From NCBI GenBank assembly GCA_002371215.1, contig DFGL01000072.1, positions 1 through 8,262 of the forward strand: a DNA stretch of 8,262 nucleotides. The letters run 5' to 3'. Made by a program: the position numbers and the translations under genes. The DNA is from Ruminococcaceae bacterium UBA3751. GTDB lineage: Bacteria; Bacillota; Clostridia; Oscillospirales; Acutalibacteraceae. The notes under the pieces were generated by a model, which worked only from the letters and a program-made list of their open reading frames with translations, did not search any database and was not told the DNA's origin. This document shows, piece by piece, positions 1 to 5,418 of the stretch (position 1 is the first letter of the stretch; each line of letters begins with the position of its first letter).

Positions 1-22
1 TGTTTCGTTTTCCGCGTGCCTG

Positions 23-47
23 CCGGAAGGAGCTTTAGCTCCGACGG
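23..47. other. GC-rich imperfect hairpin at left edge
   Basis: A perfect inner stem GGAGC (29-33) / GCTCC (38-42) closes a TTTA loop, and an outer CCG (23-25) / CGG (45-47) can pair across a small internal loop. No T-run follows on the plus strand (the next bases are GGGAGCC), so it does not look like a plain terminator for a gene entering from the left. It is much more GC-rich than the AT-rich DNA after it. It could be a scattered palindromic element or the 3' end of something outside the window. Bases 48-130 show no gene. Confidence 0.35.
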
Positions 48-130
48 GGGAGCCTCGTTAATTTTAAACATAATAATTTATCCTGATATTTAACGCTTAA
101 CAAAAATAATTCAATTATGTAAAATAACTC

Positions 131-159
131 TTGACATTTGGTATTATATTAAATATAAT
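131..159 (+). promoter_or_regulatory. Sigma-A promoter of tRNA-Cys
   Basis: The -35 box TTGACA (131-136) and the -10 box TATAAT (154-159) both match the vegetative consensus exactly and are separated by the ideal 17 bases. Transcription should begin near 166, about a dozen bases before the mature tRNA 5' end, leaving a short leader for RNase P to remove. This is the strongest promoter in the window, as expected for a stable RNA gene. Confidence 0.9.
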
Positions 160-177
160 ATATCCACAAGTTAATTC

Positions 178-252
178 GGCACCATAGCCAAGTGGTAAGG
201 CAGAGCTCTGCAAAAGCTTTATGCCCCAGTTCAAATCTGGGTGGTGCCTCCA
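178..252 (+). tRNA. tRNA-Cys (anticodon GCA)
   Basis: The full cloverleaf is visible. The acceptor arms GGCACCA (178-184) and TGGTGCC (242-248) pair over seven bases. The anticodon stem GAGCT/AGCTT encloses the loop CTGCAAA, which gives anticodon GCA. The T-stem CCCAG/CTGGG (225-229/237-241) encloses TTCAAAT. The discriminator base is T (249), typical of cysteine tRNAs, and the CCA end (250-252) is encoded. It is a single-gene transcription unit with its own promoter and terminator. Confidence 0.97.
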
Positions 253-257
253 AAATT

Positions 258-290
258 AAAAGCAGCTCGTTGAGCTGCTTTTGTTTATTT
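258..290 (+). terminator. Rho-independent terminator of tRNA-Cys, likely bidirectional
   Basis: An 8-bp stem AGCAGCTC/GAGCTGCT (261-268/272-279) with loop GTT is lengthened by AAA/TTT pairing and followed by TTTTGTTTATTT. On the minus strand the stem is also followed by T-rich sequence (reverse complement of 253-260), so it can also stop transcripts of the convergent mscS-like gene ending at 344. Its core CTCGTTGAG recurs in the terminator at 2307-2334. Confidence 0.9.
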
Positions 291-292
291 CC

Positions 293-332
293 GCTAACTG
301 CCGAAGCCAACAAGCTTCTGACTTCGCTTAGC
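293..332. repeat. Imperfect inverted repeat between tRNA-Cys terminator and mscS
   Basis: GCTAA (293-297) pairs with TTAGC (328-332), and CGAAG (302-306) pairs with CTTCG (322-326), giving an imperfect hairpin just beyond the stop codon of the minus-strand mscS-like gene. No T-run follows on the minus strand, so it is a poor terminator alone; it could protect the 3' end of that mRNA or act with the hairpin at 258-282. Confidence 0.3.
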
Positions 333-343
333 AAGCAGGATTA

Positions 344-1405
344 CTATTTCTTTTCAATGTAAATACTCGTTGAAGGATATGCAAATTCAGCGCCGTTCTT
401 TTCAATTATTTCCTTTATGCTGTAATTGACGTCGTTTAAAACGGTTTTGTATTTATGGATGTCTGTAATGGTTGTATAGCAAAAAACGTTTAAATTAAGC
501 GAGCTGTCGTCAAGCTTTTCAAATTCAACCCTTATCGGAGCGTCAAGAATAATCTCATTGCTCTTAAGAAATTCTTTTATATCGCTCTGACATTTTTTCA
601 TTAATTCGTTCGGGGTAGAGTAAAGTAAGCCGAATTCAATATCAATTAACCTTTTTTCCATTCTTGAAATATTGACTATAACGTCGTCGGTTAAAGTTTT
701 ATTGGGAATCGTTACAAGGCTGTCGTCAAGCGTTCTTATTTTAGTTGAACGCATCGTAACCTCGACAACGGTTCCTTCAATTGACTTAGCGCTGATATAT
801 TCACCGTCAACAAACGGCTTTTCAAGAACTATAACGAAGCCGCTGATGAGATTTGATATAGCGTCCTGAGCGGCAAGTGAAACTGCAAGTCCTCCAACGC
901 CTATGCCTGTAATAAGTCCGTTTATATTGTATCCGAGCTCGCTTATTACCATTACTACAGCAAAGGTTGCAATTAGTATCTTCAGTATGTTGGAAATGAA
1001 TTTTACTACTGTCGTATTTATCTTTTCGTCGGGATTATCGCCAAAGTGCAAAAACAGAATAAGGTTATCCGAAAGATAATTAATCATTGCCCAGCAGATT
1101 ACAAGAATTACCGCTATTTTATAGGATTTAATTATGAACGGAAATTTTAAGTTAATGTAAACACCGAGGAATATGCCCGTAACAACAAAGAACGCCGAAA
1201 ATGGCTTTTGAAGCGACTTTTTCAGCGCGTTTTTCTTGGTCTCGTCTTTCTTGAATAATACTAACGAAACGACGTTGAGTATTCCTCGCGCTAATTTGTT
1301 CCTGAACAATATAAATAGTAGAGCGACTACTATGCCTCCCACTATATGTATTGTACCGGAATTTTCCTTAAGAACTTCTAAAACTGTTTTATAAATGTTA
1401 TCCAT
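344..1405 (-). CDS. Small-conductance mechanosensitive channel (MscS family)
   Basis: This 353-residue membrane protein is an MscS-type channel, which opens under membrane tension and releases solutes during hypo-osmotic shock. Hydrophobic segments lie at about residues 20-35, 69-87, 96-118 and 135-157. They are followed by the diagnostic pore helix and upper beta-domain entry at 161-198, which has the Gly/Ala-rich run GLITGIGVGGLAVSLAAQD and then the ISGFVIVLEKPF segment. The following soluble part (about 200-345) fits the MscS cytoplasmic beta and alpha/beta domains, with TIPNKTL at 232-238 typical of the family. It has about four helices rather than the three of E. coli MscS, which is common in Bacillota members. 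The ATG start at 1403-1405 is set by GGAGGT (1411-1416) five bases upstream. It is apparently monocistronic; no convincing promoter was found in the AT-rich spacer upstream. Family assignment is firm; gating properties cannot be read from sequence. Confidence 0.93.
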   Translation of the reverse strand: MDNIYKTVLEVLKENSGTIHIVGGIVVALLFILFRNKLARGILNVVSLVLFKKDETKKNALKKSLQKPFSAFFVVTGIFLGVYINLKFPFIIKSYKIAVILVICWAMINYLSDNLILFLHFGDNPDEKINTTVVKFISNILKILIATFAVVMVISELGYNINGLITGIGVGGLAVSLAAQDAISNLISGFVIVLEKPFVDGEYISAKSIEGTVVEVTMRSTKIRTLDDSLVTIPNKTLTDDVIVNISRMEKRLIDIEFGLLYSTPNELMKKCQSDIKEFLKSNEIILDAPIRVEFEKLDDSSLNLNVFCYTTITDIHKYKTVLNDVNYSIKEIIEKNGAEFAYPSTSIYIEKK

Positions 1406-1524
1406 AATTTACCTCCGAATACAAATTATATGTTAACTCATTTTGATTAATTCTTCAATAAAAAACACAAAATAAAATTTAATATAAATCAAAAAAAGGA
1501 TGAATTTTGTGTGAATATTTACAA

Positions 1525-1536
1525 TTTGTTAACAAA
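1525..1536. repeat. 12-bp perfect palindrome TTTGTTAACAAA
   Basis: This perfect palindrome lies 27 bases upstream of the -35 box at 1564, in the divergent spacer between the mscS-like gene and the membrane protein gene. Its GTTAAC core occurs again at 1432-1437. It could be an operator for either gene, or a chance palindrome in AT-rich DNA. The rest of 1418-1563 is AT-rich with no gene. Confidence 0.25.
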
Positions 1537-1563
1537 AATCACTAAAATACGAGAAATTTATTA

Positions 1564-1592
1564 TTGAATTTTATAAATAATAATGGTATACT
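1564..1592 (+). promoter_or_regulatory. Extended -10 promoter of the membrane protein gene
   Basis: A -35 box TTGAAT (1564-1569), a 17-base spacer and a -10 box TATACT (1587-1592) preceded by TGG (1584-1586) form a good vegetative promoter with an extended -10. Transcription would start near 1599, leaving a leader of about 22 bases. The in-frame ATG at 1583 lies inside this promoter and so cannot be in the mRNA, which supports the TTG start at 1622. Confidence 0.75.
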
Positions 1593-1606
1593 TATTCTGT
1601 ACTTAT

Positions 1607-1613
1607 AAGGAGG
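1607..1613 (+). promoter_or_regulatory. Ribosome binding site that fixes the TTG start at 1622
   Basis: AAGGAGG is a near-perfect Shine-Dalgarno sequence eight bases before TTG 1622-1624. The in-frame ATG at 1583 has no such site upstream and lies within the promoter. Confidence 0.85.
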
Positions 1614-1621
1614 GGACTGCT

Positions 1622-2296
1622 TTGAGTAAAGAAACAAAACTTGCTAAAAAAGAAAAGAAAGCAGCTAAGAAGGCAGCCAAACTTGAAAAGAGCCAGGCAG
1701 CCGCTTACGCCAAACTTGTAAAGAAGATTGATAAAAAGAATGCTAAGGCGGAGAAGAAGGCTAACAAAAAGGGGAAGCCTTTTGACCCGATTCCGGTTCC
1801 GTCTCAGGAAGAAGCGTTTGCTTCTGCCGGCGGCAATAAGGTAGGTAAGATTATTCTTACTATCATTTTAGTTCTTCTTATTGTTTATCTTATCTATTTC
1901 CTTGTTATGTGGTTTAAATACGAAGCTCCTAAATACATAGATAACGGAACATCTGTATCTGATTCTGCGGATGAATCCAAGGCTCCGGTTGAATATGACA
2001 GATATTCTAATCCGCATAAGATTACAACAACACCGGATTACAGCGTATCTGAGGCTAAGGTTCTTCTTAAACAGGTTCTTCACGATCAGTGGGATAAGCT
2101 CGGCTATTCATCTGACCCGTCTGCAGGCTCAATAAATTACACGGCTAATATTATTAGAGTTAATAATACTGATTGCTATGTATTTACTGCAGGCTCTAAA
2201 ACCTATGCTGTTTCAATTAAGCTTTCAGCAGTTTATGTAAATAAAGGCGGAAAATATATTCCGTTAACCTTCCATAATGACGATATACTTTTCTAA
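1622..2296 (+). CDS. Single-pass membrane protein with Lys/Ala-rich N-terminus, function unknown
   Basis: I do not recognise this 224-residue protein. From the TTG start, residues 2-52 are dominated by Lys, Ala and Glu (for example KKEKKAAKKAAKLEKS) and should form a strongly basic, probably helical cytoplasmic tail. A short Pro-rich linker follows (53-60, PFDPIPVP). One strongly hydrophobic helix spans about 74-98. Positive charge on the N-terminal side predicts N-in topology, so residues 99-224 would be extracytoplasmic. That part begins with a Ser/Asp-rich stalk (109-125) and ends in a compact domain (about 140-224) with alternating hydrophobic residues around CYVF (185-188), KTYAVS (193-198) and VYVNKGGKYIPL (204-215), suggestive of a small beta-rich fold. 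There is no signal peptidase site or lipobox. The basic tail could contact nucleic acid, ribosomes or acidic membrane lipids, but that is a guess. The gene is monocistronic, with its own promoter and terminator. Confidence 0.8.
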   Translation: MSKETKLAKKEKKAAKKAAKLEKSQAAAYAKLVKKIDKKNAKAEKKANKKGKPFDPIPVPSQEEAFASAGGNKVGKIILTIILVLLIVYLIYFLVMWFKYEAPKYIDNGTSVSDSADESKAPVEYDRYSNPHKITTTPDYSVSEAKVLLKQVLHDQWDKLGYSSDPSAGSINYTANIIRVNNTDCYVFTAGSKTYAVSIKLSAVYVNKGGKYIPLTFHNDDILF

Positions 2297-2306
2297 GTAA
2301 ATAATT

Positions 2307-2334
2307 AAAGCCGCTCGTTGAGCGGCTTTTCTTT
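2307..2334 (+). terminator. Bidirectional rho-independent terminator between convergent genes
   Basis: A perfect 10-bp stem AAAGCCGCTC/GAGCGGCTTT (2307-2316/2320-2329) with loop GTT is followed by TTCTTT on the plus strand. On the minus strand the same hairpin is followed by TTTAATTAT, so it can serve both the membrane protein gene (ends 2296) and the UPF0210 gene (ends 2342). Confidence 0.9.
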
Positions 2335-2341
2335 ATGCAAA

Positions 2342-3697
2342 TTAGTTTTTAAGAGAATGAAGAGGAGCAGGGATTTTACCGCCTCTGCTTATGAATTTTG
2401 CGGGTGAAGAGGTGTTTACCTTCATTACAGGTCCTGAACCGAGGAGACCGCCGAATTCAAGCTCGTCGCCAACATCTTTTCCGATTGCAGGAATTATTCT
2501 TACTGCGGTAGTTTTTCCGTTTACCATACCGATTGCTGCTTCGTCAGCGATTATTCCGCTGATAACGTCGGACGACGTATTTCCGGGCACTACTATCATA
2601 TCTAAACCTACAGAGCAAACAGCCGTCATAGCTTCAAGCTTTTCTATTGTAAGGGCGCCGCTTCTTGCTGCGTCTATCATTCCGGCGTCCTCGCTTACGG
2701 GGATGAATGCGCCCGAAAGACCGCCAACGCTTGAAGAAGCCATAACGCCGCCTTTTTTTACAGCGTCATTAAGCAGGGCAAGGCATGCCGTCGTACCTGC
2801 TGCGCCGCAGCTTTCAAGACCCATTTCCTCAAGAATGTGAGCAACGCTGTCGCCGACTGCGGGTGTGGGAGCAAGAGATAAATCAACAATTCCGAAAGGA
2901 ACGCCGAGTCTGTCGCTCGCAAGAGTTCCGACAAGCTGTCCCATTCTTGTTACTTTAAACGCGGTTTTCTTAATCAATTCAGCGATTTCGTTAATTGAGT
3001 AATCAGGGTATTTTGATACTGCAGAGCGAACAACTCCGGGTCCCGAAACGCCTACGTTAATAACGCAATCAGGCTCGCTTATACCGTGGAAAGCGCCTGC
3101 CATAAACGGGTTGTCCTCGGGAGCATTGCAGAAAACAACGAGCTTTCCTGCGGCAATGCAGTTGTCGTCCTTAGTGAGCTCAGCCGCTTCCTTGATTTTT
3201 TGACCCATAATACGGACAGCGTCCATATTGATTCCCGCTTTTGTCGTTCCTATATTAACCGAAGAACAAAGGTGTTCGGTCTGAGCAAGCGCTTCGGGGA
3301 TTGAGTTAATAAGCTCTAAGTCGCCCGCTGCGAAGCCTTTCTGAACAAGGGCTGAGTAGCCGCCAATGAAGTTAACGCCGATTGTCTGCGCCGCTTTTTC
3401 AAGCGTAAGTGCGTATTTAACAGGGTCGCCTCCGCTTATACCGAGCATTAATGAAATCGGAGTAACGCTGACTCTCTTATTAATTATCGGAATACCGTAT
3501 TCCTTTTCAATACCTTCGCCAACCTCAACGAGTCTTTCTGCTTTTTTGCAGATTTTATCGTATATTTTTTGGCAGGATTTATCAATATCCGTGTCGCCGC
3601 AATCAATAAGGGATATGCCCATTGTAGTAGTTCTTACGTCAAGGCATTCATCCTGTATCATTCTTATTGTTTCAAGAATATCGTAAGTGTTAATCAT
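2342..3697 (-). CDS. UPF0210/DUF711 family protein ('PFL family')
   Basis: This 451-residue protein has the full length and sequence character of the UPF0210/DUF711 family. I recall that this family has a pneumococcal structure (SP0239) with a fold related to pyruvate formate-lyase-type glycyl radical enzymes; no reaction is established. Visible conserved-looking segments include the N-terminal MINTYDILETIRMI region with DVRTTTMGISL (20-30), a Gly/Asn-rich centre (VFCNAPEDNPFMAGAFHG, 188-205; VGVSGPGVV, 215-223), LAPTPAVGDSV (275-285), GGLSGAFIPVSEDAGM (325-340), and a C-terminal SRGGKIPAP (437-445). A canonical glycyl radical motif is not obvious and no radical-SAM activase gene is nearby, so 'PFL' should be read as a fold label. 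The ATG start follows GGAGG (3706-3710) by eight bases; that site overlaps the upstream gene's TAG stop, so the two genes are translationally close and surely co-transcribed. Confidence 0.92.
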   Translation of the reverse strand: MINTYDILETIRMIQDECLDVRTTTMGISLIDCGDTDIDKSCQKIYDKICKKAERLVEVGEGIEKEYGIPIINKRVSVTPISLMLGISGGDPVKYALTLEKAAQTIGVNFIGGYSALVQKGFAAGDLELINSIPEALAQTEHLCSSVNIGTTKAGINMDAVRIMGQKIKEAAELTKDDNCIAAGKLVVFCNAPEDNPFMAGAFHGISEPDCVINVGVSGPGVVRSAVSKYPDYSINEIAELIKKTAFKVTRMGQLVGTLASDRLGVPFGIVDLSLAPTPAVGDSVAHILEEMGLESCGAAGTTACLALLNDAVKKGGVMASSSVGGLSGAFIPVSEDAGMIDAARSGALTIEKLEAMTAVCSVGLDMIVVPGNTSSDVISGIIADEAAIGMVNGKTTAVRIIPAIGKDVGDELEFGGLLGSGPVMKVNTSSPAKFISRGGKIPAPLHSLKN

Positions 3698-3709
3698 AGG
3701 ATAAGCCTC

Positions 3710-3979
3710 CTATATTCTGTGCATAGAGTTAAATAAATCCTCGTGCATAGCGTGGATTATAAGGTTATTTTCTTTTCCGAGGTTTTCAAGTCTGTCAGCA
3801 AGTACGGTAAAATCGACCTCGCTGTTTGAAGTGTCCGCCATCATAATCATACAGAACATATCCTGCATAATAGACTGGGTTACCTCGATAATATTTACGT
3901 TATTATCAGCGCAAATGCCCGATACCTTAGCGAGAATACCAACCATATCTTTTCCGACTACGGTAATTATAGCTCTCAT
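3710..3979 (-). CDS. ACT-domain protein, UPF0237 family
   Basis: This 89-residue protein is a single ACT domain, a small ligand-binding and dimerising fold that usually senses amino acids or related metabolites. The N-terminus MRAIITVVGKDMVGILAKVSG carries the typical first strand and the GKDxxGI loop where ligands bind in ACT domains. The NNVNIIEVTQSI stretch (26-37) and MFCMIMMAD (41-49) fit the second and third strands. The length is normal for UPF0237. The start ATG (3977-3979) has GGAGGT (3986-3991) six bases upstream. It is the first gene of an operon with the UPF0210 gene 12 bases downstream. The two families are found adjacent in many Bacillota, which suggests that the ACT protein regulates or forms a complex with UPF0210; this partnership is an inference from gene order. 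Confidence 0.92.
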   Translation of the reverse strand: MRAIITVVGKDMVGILAKVSGICADNNVNIIEVTQSIMQDMFCMIMMADTSNSEVDFTVLADRLENLGKENNLIIHAMHEDLFNSMHRI

Positions 3980-4019
3980 TTTTATACCTCCGTGTTATAA
4001 TTTACTAAAATACAGTAGG

Positions 4020-4048
4020 ATTATAACAGAGAATTATGTATTTTTCAA
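4020..4048 (-). promoter_or_regulatory. Extended -10 promoter of the ACT/UPF0210 operon
   Basis: Read on the minus strand, TTGAAA (4043-4048), a 17-base spacer and TATAAT (4020-4025) preceded by TGT form a strong vegetative promoter with an extended -10. Transcription should start near 4013, giving a leader of about 34 bases before the ATG at 3979. Confidence 0.82.
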
Positions 4049-4066
4049 TAAAACGGTAAAATTATA

Positions 4067-4095
4067 TTTAAATTTTATTTCTTTTATGGTATTAT
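4067..4095 (+). promoter_or_regulatory. Probable promoter of the hisJ-like gene cluster
   Basis: TTTAAA (4067-4072), a 17-base spacer and TATTAT (4090-4095) preceded by TGG (4087-4089) make a plausible extended -10 promoter. The -35 match is modest and the surrounding DNA is very AT-rich, so alternative -10 boxes within 4095-4102 are possible. It is back-to-back with the ACT/UPF0210 promoter, with 18 bases between the two -35 boxes. Confidence 0.6.
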
Positions 4096-4106
4096 ATTAT
4101 AAATTT

Positions 4107-4112
4107 GAGAGG
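4107..4112 (+). promoter_or_regulatory. Ribosome binding site that fixes the ATG start at 4120
   Basis: GAGAGG lies seven bases before ATG 4120-4122. An upstream in-frame TTG at 4105 overlaps this site, has no Shine-Dalgarno of its own and would sit only a few bases from the predicted transcription start, so ATG 4120 is preferred. Confidence 0.7.
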
Positions 4113-4119
4113 TATAAAT

Positions 4120-4929
4120 ATGAAATATGAAAATATAATTGATATGCATACTCATTCCGATAATTCCTTCGACGGCAATCATTCCTGCGTTATGCTTTGC
4201 GAGGGGTGTATAAAAAACGGGGGAATCGGTATTGCTATCACAGATCATCTTGATATTGACGATAAGGAATATGACGTAAGAGCTTTTACTACTAATCAGT
4301 TTGTTGAAACCTTTTCTGCTAAAAAAACTTTTCACGGGAAGCTCGCCGTTCTTCAGGGCATTGAGCTCGGGCAGGGGATTTACCGAAAAGAAGAAAGCGA
4401 AAGGGTGCTTGATGAATTCAGATATGATTTTGTTCTCGGTGCAATTCATAATCTTGAAAATATGAAGGACTTCTATTTCCTTGATTATACCGATATGGAC
4501 GTTGACGGTTTGTTAAAACGTTATTTTGAGGACGTTTTGAAGCTTGCCGAGTGGAATATGACGGATTCTCTTGCACATCTTACTTATCCCTTAAGATATA
4601 TTACGGGAAAATATAAAATAGACGTTGATTTGTCGCAATATGACGATATAATTAATGCAATCTTTGAAACTCTGATTAAGAACAAAAAGGCGCTTGAACT
4701 TAATATGTCAAGCCTTAATACTTATCATAAGGACACGATGCCGTCAAAGGAGCTAATTAAACGCTTTCACGATATGGGCGGAAAGTACGTTACGGTCGGC
4801 TCTGATTCTCATTATTGGGACAAGGTTTGCCTCGGCATTGAAACCGGTTATGACATTTTAAAGGAATGCGGCTTTGAACATTTTACAATTTTTGTTGGCA
4901 GAGAGCCCTGGCTTATGCCGCTGAGATAG
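4120..4929 (+). CDS. hisJ: PHP-domain phosphatase, histidinol-phosphatase (HisJ) type
   Basis: This 269-residue cytoplasmic enzyme belongs to the PHP metallo-phosphoesterases and is close in length to Bacillus HisJ, which hydrolyses L-histidinol phosphate to histidinol in histidine synthesis. The metal-site motifs are all present in order: HTH (His10, His12), TDH (Asp42, His43), Glu82 in GIELGQG, His110 in LGAIHN, His153 in LAHL, and GSDSH (Asp229, His231). The active centre therefore looks intact. It heads a rightward cluster with an Lrp-type regulator nine bases downstream, whose AGGAGA ribosome site overlaps this gene's TAG stop. No other his gene is in the window, so a different phosphoester substrate is possible: PHP proteins annotated as HisJ outside his operons are not all proven. 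The start was chosen from GAGAGG at 4107-4112. Family is near certain; exact substrate less so. Confidence 0.85.
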   Translation: MKYENIIDMHTHSDNSFDGNHSCVMLCEGCIKNGGIGIAITDHLDIDDKEYDVRAFTTNQFVETFSAKKTFHGKLAVLQGIELGQGIYRKEESERVLDEFRYDFVLGAIHNLENMKDFYFLDYTDMDVDGLLKRYFEDVLKLAEWNMTDSLAHLTYPLRYITGKYKIDVDLSQYDDIINAIFETLIKNKKALELNMSSLNTYHKDTMPSKELIKRFHDMGGKYVTVGSDSHYWDKVCLGIETGYDILKECGFEHFTIFVGREPWLMPLR

Positions 4930-4938
4930 GAGATAACT

Positions 4939-5418
4939 ATGGACAGATTACTTTATTTACTTGAGACTAATCCGAGACTTACTAACGCGGAACTTGCTGT
5001 TATGCTCGGCGTAAGCGAGGAAGAGGTTGCACAGCAGATTAAACTCTATGAGGATACAGGTGTAATCAAGGGTTACCGCGCTTTGATAGATAAGGATAAA
5101 GCGCAGGCTCAGACTGTTACCGCGCTTATTGAAATTAAGGTGCAGCCTAAGTTCGGCCACGGTTTTGATAATATTGCTGAAAGAATTTCTCAGCTTGACG
5201 AGGTTGAAAGCATTTATCTTATGAGCGGCGGTTACGACCTTTGCTGTATGGTAACTGATAAATCCTTCCAGGAGGTTGCTATGTTCGTTGCAAAGCGACT
5301 TTCTCCGCTTGAGGACGTAGTTTCAACTACTACTCACTTTATCCTGAAAAAGTATAAGGAGCAGGGAGTGTTCTTTACAAGCCCTCAGAAGGATGACAGG
5401 GGGACTATCTCGCTTTGA
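4939..5418 (+). CDS. Lrp/AsnC family transcriptional regulator
   Basis: This 159-residue protein has the two-domain layout of feast/famine regulators. An N-terminal winged helix-turn-helix covers about residues 3-50 (LTNAELAVMLGVSEEEVAQ is the HTH, followed by the wing GVIKGYRALID). A C-terminal RAM/AsnC ligand-binding domain covers about 57-140, with MSGGYDLCCMV (95-105) containing the GxxD-type turn that lines the amino-acid site in family members. Such proteins form dimers and octamers and change DNA binding when an amino acid is bound. The first helix is slightly shorter than in E. coli Lrp, as in many Bacillota members. The gene overlaps the following aminotransferase by four bases (TTGA). 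This suggests that it senses a substrate or product of that enzyme and perhaps controls this cluster, including itself; that is an inference. The start ATG is preceded by AGGAGA (4928-4933). Confidence 0.92.
   Translation: MDRLLYLLETNPRLTNAELAVMLGVSEEEVAQQIKLYEDTGVIKGYRALIDKDKAQAQTVTALIEIKVQPKFGHGFDNIAERISQLDEVESIYLMSGGYDLCCMVTDKSFQEVAMFVAKRLSPLEDVVSTTTHFILKKYKEQGVFFTSPQKDDRGTISL

Noticed and set aside
149..334. Small open frame on the minus strand
   Set aside because: It runs antisense through the tRNA-Cys gene and its terminator, with no ribosome site; the frame is a by-product of the tRNA sequence.
1425..1430. TATAAT on the minus strand as a -10 box for the mscS-like gene
   Set aside because: No -35 box lies at a usable distance, and the start of transcription would fall against the ribosome binding site at 1411-1417.
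2391..3686. Several open frames on the plus strand inside the UPF0210 gene
   Set aside because: They mirror the codon structure of a clearly real, full-length gene on the other strand, have no ribosome sites and resemble no family.
139..4099. Shared 13-mer TGGTATTATATTA at 139-151 and 4087-4099
   Set aside because: Both copies are in AT-rich promoter DNA but sit at different places relative to the -10 boxes; a 13-base match of this composition is expected by chance in 8 kb.
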